A stretch of DNA of 8,146 nt. Origin: Chloroflexota bacterium. GTDB lineage: Bacteria > Chloroflexota > Dormibacteria > Dormibacterales > Dormibacteraceae. Location: NCBI GenBank assembly GCA_005880175.1, contig VBJR01000341.1, positions 1 to 8,146 of the forward strand, read 5' to 3'. Positions 6,121 to 8,146 of the stretch are shown in pieces; the stretch's first letter is position 1, and the number at the start of each line of letters is the position of its first letter. The notes under the pieces are model-generated. The model was given only the letters and a program-made list of their open reading frames with translations, was not told the origin of the DNA and made no database searches. Both the position numbers and the translations under genes were made by a program.

Positions 6121-7292
6121 CAGCGGGTGAGCACGTGGACGCAGACGGCGCCCACGTCGGCTCCGATCCAGCCGCCGATGCTGTGCGCCAGCGCCACCCG
6201 CGCCCCGGCCACCTGCCGGGCGCCGCAGCGGCCCTGGAGCTGCCACACCAGCTCCACCACCTGCGCGGCGCCGGTGGCGCCGAGCGGGTGGCCGCGCGCC
6301 AGGAGGCCGCCGCTGGTGTTGACCGGGATCCGGCCGCCGAGCCACGTCGCCCGCTCGTGGACCAGCCGGTCGGGCTCGCCCTCCGCGCACAGGCCCAGGC
6401 GCTCGTAGACCATCACCTCGCTGATGGTCGTGGCGTCGTGGATCTCGATCACGTCCAGGTCCTCGGGCCCGATGCCCGCCCGGTCGTACGCCTCGCGGCT
6501 CGCCGGGATCACGGCGTACGGCAGCTCGATGTCGTCGCCGCGCCCGGAGTGGAGCACGGAGGCGGCGATCCTCACGCCGCGCGGCCGCCCGCGGGCGACG
6601 TCGCCGGCCGTCAGGACGAGGCACGCGGCCCCGTCGCTGAACGGCGCGCACATGAGCCGGGTCAGCGGGCCCGCGAAGGCGCGGGAGCTCAGGACGCGCT
6701 CGGCCGTCACCGCCGTCTGGTGGTGCGCGCACGGGTTGAGCGAGCCGTGATAGTGATTCTTGACGGCGACCTGGGCCAGCACCTCGGCCGTGAGCCGCTC
6801 GCGGCCGTCGCCGTACGTGATGGCGGCGGACACGTCCATCAGGACGCTGCGCTCGTGCGCGTCGGGCCCGAAGACGTCACCCAGCTCGGTCAGGTCGATC
6901 GTGGCGTTGATCGCCTGGAACGAGCGACCCAGGTCGACGTGGTCGAGCTTCTCGTAGCCCAGCACGACCGCGCAGTCGTGGGCGCCGCACGCGAGGGCCT
7001 GCCAGGCGAGGTGCAGGGCCGTGGAGGAGGAGGCGTCGGCGTTCTCGACGTTGACGATCGGGACGCCCATCAGGCCGGTGTTGCGCAGCACGACCTGGCC
7101 CCGGATGGACTCCTGGCCGTCGATGACGCCCGCCACCGCGTTGCCCACGTACGCGCACTGCACGTCGGCCGCCTCGACGCCCGCGTCGGCCAGCGCCCCC
7201 GCGACCGCCTCCTCGGCCAGTTCCCGGGCGGTGCGGTCGCTGTGCTTGCCGAAGCGCGTCATCGCCGCCCCGCTGATCCAGACCTCTCGCAT
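6120..7292 (-). CDS. Thiolase-fold (SCP2/acetyl-CoA acetyltransferase-like) protein lacking the catalytic Cys
   Basis: The 390-residue product is a full-length member of the SCP2-thiolase/lipid-transfer group: WISGAAMTRFGKHSDRT at the start, GNAVAG (50-55), VNVENADASSSTALHLAW (80-97), KNHYHGSLNPCAHHQ (178-192), EIHDATTISEV (283-293), GGLLARGHPLGATGAAQ (328-344) and LAHSIGG (368-374). Thiolases condense or cleave acyl-CoA through a Cys in the 'ENACAS' motif. Here that position is Asp86 (codon GAC), while the other active-site His residues (285, 335, 370) remain. Normal thiolysis is therefore unlikely; a retro-aldolase role, as in thiolase-fold steroid side-chain aldolases, is one option. Those usually act with a DUF35 partner, and none is seen. 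The ATG at 7292 matches the family start; GGAG abuts it directly, and an in-frame TTG lies 4 codons upstream. It lies 29 nt downstream of its paralogue. Confidence 0.9.
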   Translation of the reverse strand: MREVWISGAAMTRFGKHSDRTARELAEEAVAGALADAGVEAADVQCAYVGNAVAGVIDGQESIRGQVVLRNTGLMGVPIVNVENADASSSTALHLAWQALACGAHDCAVVLGYEKLDHVDLGRSFQAINATIDLTELGDVFGPDAHERSVLMDVSAAITYGDGRERLTAEVLAQVAVKNHYHGSLNPCAHHQTAVTAERVLSSRAFAGPLTRLMCAPFSDGAACLVLTAGDVARGRPRGVRIAASVLHSGRGDDIELPYAVIPASREAYDRAGIGPEDLDVIEIHDATTISEVMVYERLGLCAEGEPDRLVHERATWLGGRIPVNTSGGLLARGHPLGATGAAQVVELVWQLQGRCGARQVAGARVALAHSIGGWIGADVGAVCVHVLTR

Positions 7293-7321
7293 CTCCGATG
7301 TCAAGCTTGCACGTCTGCGGG

Positions 7322-8146
7322 CTACACCTGCAGCACGTGAACGCAGCAGGCGGCGACGTCGCTGCCCAGCCAGCCGCCGGTGTTCTCGGCCAGCCCGAGC
7401 CGGGCGGACGGCACCTGGCGCGCGCCGCAGCGGCCCTCGAGCTGGCGGACCAGCTCGACGACCTGGGCCACGCCCGTGGCCCCGATCGCGTGGCCGCGGG
7501 CGAGCAGCCCGCCGCTGGGGTTGACCGGCAGCCGGCCGCCCAGCGCGGTCATGCGGTCGCGGACGAAGCGCTCGACGTGGTCGAGCTCGCTCGGGCTGAC
7601 GCCGGCCATCTCGTACGCCTGGCGCGCGGCCAGGCCGACCGAGAACCGGCGGCGCATGTCGTCGCCCCGGCCCGACGTCAGCACCGACGCGGCCAGGCGG
7701 GCGCCGCCCTGCCGGGCCCGGGGGAACCGGCCCGCCGCCAGCACCAGGCAGGCGGCGCCGTCGGTGAGCGGCGCGCACATCGGCCGCGTCAGGACCCCGC
7801 CGACCACCGGCGCGCCCAGCACCTGCTCGACGGTCAGCTCCTCCTGGTGGTGGGCGCATGGGTTGCGGGCGCCGTGGCGGCGGTTCTTGACGACGACCAG
7901 TGCCAGCAGCTCGGGGTCGAACGGCACCCGCCGTTCGGGGTCGGAGCTGGCCGACAGCCCCTCCGCGTAGACGTTGCGCTCGGTGGCCGCCGCCGGCCCG
8001 TGGATCTCCGCGATCTCGCCCAGGTCCATCGTCGCGTTGATCGCCCGGCCGACCCTGGCGCGGTCCGCGTGGTCGATCTTCTCGAAGCCCACCACCGCCA
8101 CGCAGTCGTGCACCCCGCCGGCGACGGCCTGCCACGCCAGGTGCAG
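7322..8146 (-). CDS. Second thiolase-fold protein, partial at the window end, with an internal deletion
   Basis: The last 274 residues are present; the N-terminus, including the nucleophile position, lies just beyond the window edge. It is clearly a paralogue of the next gene: LHLAWQAVAGG.HDC, RAINATMDL, KNRRHGARNPCAHHQ, MCAPLTDGAACLVL, GGLLARGHAIGATGVAQVVELV and GRCGARQV are shared or nearly so. Two departures stand out. Between 'SELD' and 'ALGGRLPVN' about 25 residues are missing relative to the paralogue, including the EIHD catalytic-loop box and the following helix. The conserved tail motif reads AENTGG where the paralogue has AHSIGG, so Glu replaces the His. GHAIGATG replaces the usual GHPxGATG. 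The protein is probably not an active thiolase; it may be a scaffold or heteromeric partner of its neighbour, or a decaying copy. The reading frame is otherwise intact. Confidence 0.88.
   Translation of the reverse strand: MHLAWQAVAGGVHDCVAVVGFEKIDHADRARVGRAINATMDLGEIAEIHGPAAATERNVYAEGLSASSDPERRVPFDPELLALVVVKNRRHGARNPCAHHQEELTVEQVLGAPVVGGVLTRPMCAPLTDGAACLVLAAGRFPRARQGGARLAASVLTSGRGDDMRRRFSVGLAARQAYEMAGVSPSELDHVERFVRDRMTALGGRLPVNPSGGLLARGHAIGATGVAQVVELVRQLEGRCGARQVPSARLGLAENTGGWLGSDVAACCVHVLQV

Noticed and set aside
6121..6732. Upstream in-frame extension of the SDR gene
   Set aside because: It overlaps the thiolase-like gene in a different frame and lacks homology; the SDR fold begins at the ATG at 6120.
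7299..7304. TTGACA on the - strand just before the second gene of the thiolase pair, as a -35 box
   Set aside because: A matching -10 would fall inside the coding region of the 6120-7292 gene, so it cannot drive that gene from the recognised start.
7293..8135. Upstream in-frame extension of the complete thiolase-like gene, which stays open to 8135
   Set aside because: The extension is Arg/Gly/Ala-rich nonsense, while the same DNA in another frame encodes the second thiolase paralogue; family homology begins at the ATG at 7292.

Overview
The window is high-GC DNA (about 70% by eye) with frequent GTG starts, short intergenic gaps and actinobacterial-looking proteins. It fits an actinomycetote chromosome, possibly Thermoleophilia/Solirubrobacterales-like, but the lineage is an inference from style and not from a marker gene. 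Apart from the first few bases, almost every base is coding; no gene-free stretch exceeds about 105 bases. I see no tRNA, rRNA, CRISPR array or insertion sequence.

Left part, + strand (1-2455): the tail of a probable cyclophilin-type peptidyl-prolyl isomerase, then a tight cluster tatA - tatC - rph - rdgB with gaps of 10, 4 and 4 nt. It encodes the twin-arginine translocase core (no tatB here), RNase PH and the XTP/dITP house-cleaning pyrophosphatase. RNase PH appears to lack a 14-residue block from its conserved core, and RdgB lacks the acidic residue of its ENA-type motif.

Middle part, - strand (2472-4807): two genes overlapping by 4 nt (GTGA). The upstream one encodes a 654-residue multidomain protein. 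It has a disordered Ala/Pro/Arg-rich leader and an 'AAGNQAV..LVQR' plus Cys-rich element of the type seen in proteins tied to extracellular contractile injection systems (eCIS). A long helical region, a Cys-containing pre-toxin linker and a small C-terminal His/Arg-containing domain follow. The downstream gene encodes a 124-residue Cys-rich protein in the position of an immunity protein. This candidate toxin-immunity pair is the most interesting item in the window; no injection-system structural gene is visible nearby.

A 104-nt divergent intergenic region (4808-4911) holds a perfect 14-bp palindrome and a likely leaderless promoter for a VOC/glyoxalase-superfamily gene (4912-5313, +).

Right part, - strand (5317-8146): read in transcription order, two tandem paralogous thiolase-fold proteins and a short-chain dehydrogenase, the latter joined by a TGATG stop/start overlap. 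This looks like an acyl-CoA or lipid/steroid metabolism operon. The complete thiolase paralogue has Asp where the catalytic Cys should be. The truncated one has lost about 25 residues including the EIHD box, and a conserved tail His. Neither looks like a normal thiolase.
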